Shown: positions 4,763-5,603 of the stretch, in pieces
Position numbering within the stretch: position 1 is the stretch's first letter
Layout of the letters: each line of letters opens with the position of its first letter
NCBI GenBank assembly: GCA_045580835.1
Contig: JAZNOM010000026.1
Location: 1 to 5,603, forward strand
Source: UMGS902 sp045580835
Lineage (GTDB): Bacteria; Bacillota; Clostridia; Oscillospirales; CAG-272
Direction: 5' to 3'
Length of the DNA stretch: 5,603 bases
The notes under the pieces: model-generated
The model's input: the letters and a program-made list of their open reading frames with translations, nothing else
The model's database searches: none
What the model was told of the DNA's origin: nothing
Translations under genes and position numbers: made by a program

Positions 4763-5603
4763 TTACTTATTCTTTTTTGACTCTGCCTCTTGCAGCTTGG
4801 TATGACGACGCATTTTAACTTCGTGCGGAATGGGTTTGATATCGCCTGCTGCGGTAAGAGCCATTCTTGTAAGCACAGGACCAAAAATCTCATAAATAAG
4901 TACCGCGAAGAGCGTAATGTTGCGGATAAGCACGCCCTCTCCACCCGAAAGACCGGTCGCCGCGATAGCGCACATGCCGAGTGCAACACCTGCCTGCGGG
5001 AAGAGCGTAATACCGAGATACTTGCAAATCTCAGGGGAGCACTTTGTTGCCTTTGCGCTTGCAAAAGTTCCAAAATACTTACCAAGGCAACGGAAGGCAA
5101 TGTAAACGATACCGATAACAACGATCGCCCAATCTGCAAATACGCTGAGTTCAAGCTCTGCACCGCTGATAACAAAGAAGAGTGCAAAAAGCGGAGAAGT
5201 CCACTTGTCGGCGGCACCCATAAGGTCGTGTGAAAGAGGACAGATGTTGCAGAACACCGTGCCGAGCATCATGCACACAAGGAGTGATGAGAAACTGATA
5301 TGTACGGGGCCAACGTGGAACTCAAGCATTGAAAGCGACGCGGTGAGAAACACAAACGCGATTGTAAGATTAAGACGGTTTGTATTGGAGTTAAAGAGTT
5401 TTTCAAGCTGGGTAAGAATCCAACCCATGATTGCACCGAGAATAAGTGAGCAAACGATTTCGACAATGGGATTTACAATGATTGAAATCATATCAACCTG
5501 ACCGCTGATAAGAGTTTTTGCAACGCCGAAGGATACTGCAAAAACGATAAGACCTACCGCGTCGTCAAGTGCAACTATGGGAAGAAGCAGTTTTGTAAGC
5601 GGA
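4763..5603 (-). CDS. Cation:proton antiporter (CPA / Na+/H+ exchanger family), C-terminal part
   Basis: The reading frame stays open to the window edge, so the Met at 5491 is internal and the gene starts outside the window. In all 279 residues are visible, of roughly 400 expected. The visible part begins PLTKLLLPIVALDDAVGLIV: the Asp-Asp pair (codons at 5566-5561) in a half-buried helix matches the ion-binding DD of NhaA/NapA-type antiporters, where two acids usually mean electrogenic exchange. Further family signs are PLFALFFVISGAELEL, LFPQAGVALGM and the closing IYEIFGPVLTRMAL helix, followed by a charged cytoplasmic tail ending in SKKNK. It would move Na+ or K+ against H+ across the cell membrane for pH or ion balance. 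Its own terminator follows at once, so it is not co-transcribed with the downstream genes and is probably unrelated to them. Ion specificity is not readable from the sequence. Confidence 0.9.
   Translation of the reverse strand, partial: PLTKLLLPIVALDDAVGLIVFAVSFGVAKTLISGQVDMISIIVNPIVEIVCSLILGAIMGWILTQLEKLFNSNTNRLNLTIAFVFLTASLSMLEFHVGPVHISFSSLLVCMMLGTVFCNICPLSHDLMGAADKWTSPLFALFFVISGAELELSVFADWAIVVIGIVYIAFRCLGKYFGTFASAKATKCSPEICKYLGITLFPQAGVALGMCAIAATGLSGGEGVLIRNITLFAVLIYEIFGPVLTRMALTAAGDIKPIPHEVKMRRHTKLQEAESKKNK

Noticed and set aside
4705..5217. A 170-codon minus-strand frame overlapping the antiporter
   Set aside because: It is out of frame with a clear antiporter sequence, its product is Ser/Leu/Arg-rich with no family resemblance, and it would run through the terminator.
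5489..5491. ATG at 5491 as the start of the antiporter
   Set aside because: The same frame continues upstream without a stop and encodes the conserved ALDDAVGLIV helix, so this Met is internal and the true start is beyond the window.

Overview
The window looks like chromosomal DNA from a low-to-moderate-GC anaerobic Gram-positive bacterium, most likely an uncultured clostridial (Oscillospirales/Ruminococcaceae-like) gut organism. The basis is a secreted protein ending in a type I dockerin, strong AAGGA-type ribosome binding sites, textbook sigma-A promoters in very AT-rich spacers, and an RpiR/SIS regulator with a Firmicutes-type transporter. The taxon is an inference; there is no rRNA or other marker gene in the window.

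Every gene is on the minus strand, so transcription runs from high to low coordinates. Reading in that direction: (1) 5603-4763, the 3' two thirds of a cation:proton antiporter, closed by a rho-independent terminator at about 4758-4721. (2) An intergenic promoter at 4716-4688 with perfect consensus hexamers (TTGACA, 17 bp, TATAAT) overlaid by two inverted repeats. (3) 4646-2211, a secreted 811-residue protein made of a signal peptide, two tandem LamG-like domains, a calcineurin-type metallophosphoesterase domain and a C-terminal dockerin. A GNRA-loop terminator follows at 2204-2178. (4) A second strong promoter at 2176-2148 with a perfect 25-bp palindrome from the -10 into the transcript start. 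(5) A tight three-gene operon: an RpiR-family regulator (2116-1256), an MFS transporter resembling the organophosphate:phosphate antiporter family (1253-87), and the first 26 codons of a PHP-domain hydrolase (80-1, cut by the window edge). No gene-free stretch exceeds about 120 bases.

The main observation is that the two promoters share a 13-bp motif: AGAATAAAATTCT at the regulator operon and AGAATAAAGTTCT at the phosphoesterase gene (12 of 13 identical, minus strand). Both copies sit where a bound protein would block RNA polymerase. This suggests that the RpiR protein controls its own operon and the secreted phosphoesterase together. The combined picture is a small putative scavenging regulon. 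An extracellular, dockerin-anchored phosphoesterase would act on a phosphorylated polymer or lipid, an OPA-like transporter would import a phosphorylated product, a cytoplasmic PHP hydrolase would process it, and a SIS-domain regulator would sense a phosphosugar. The parts are read from the sequence; the joint function and the substrate are hypotheses. The antiporter appears to be an unrelated neighbour.
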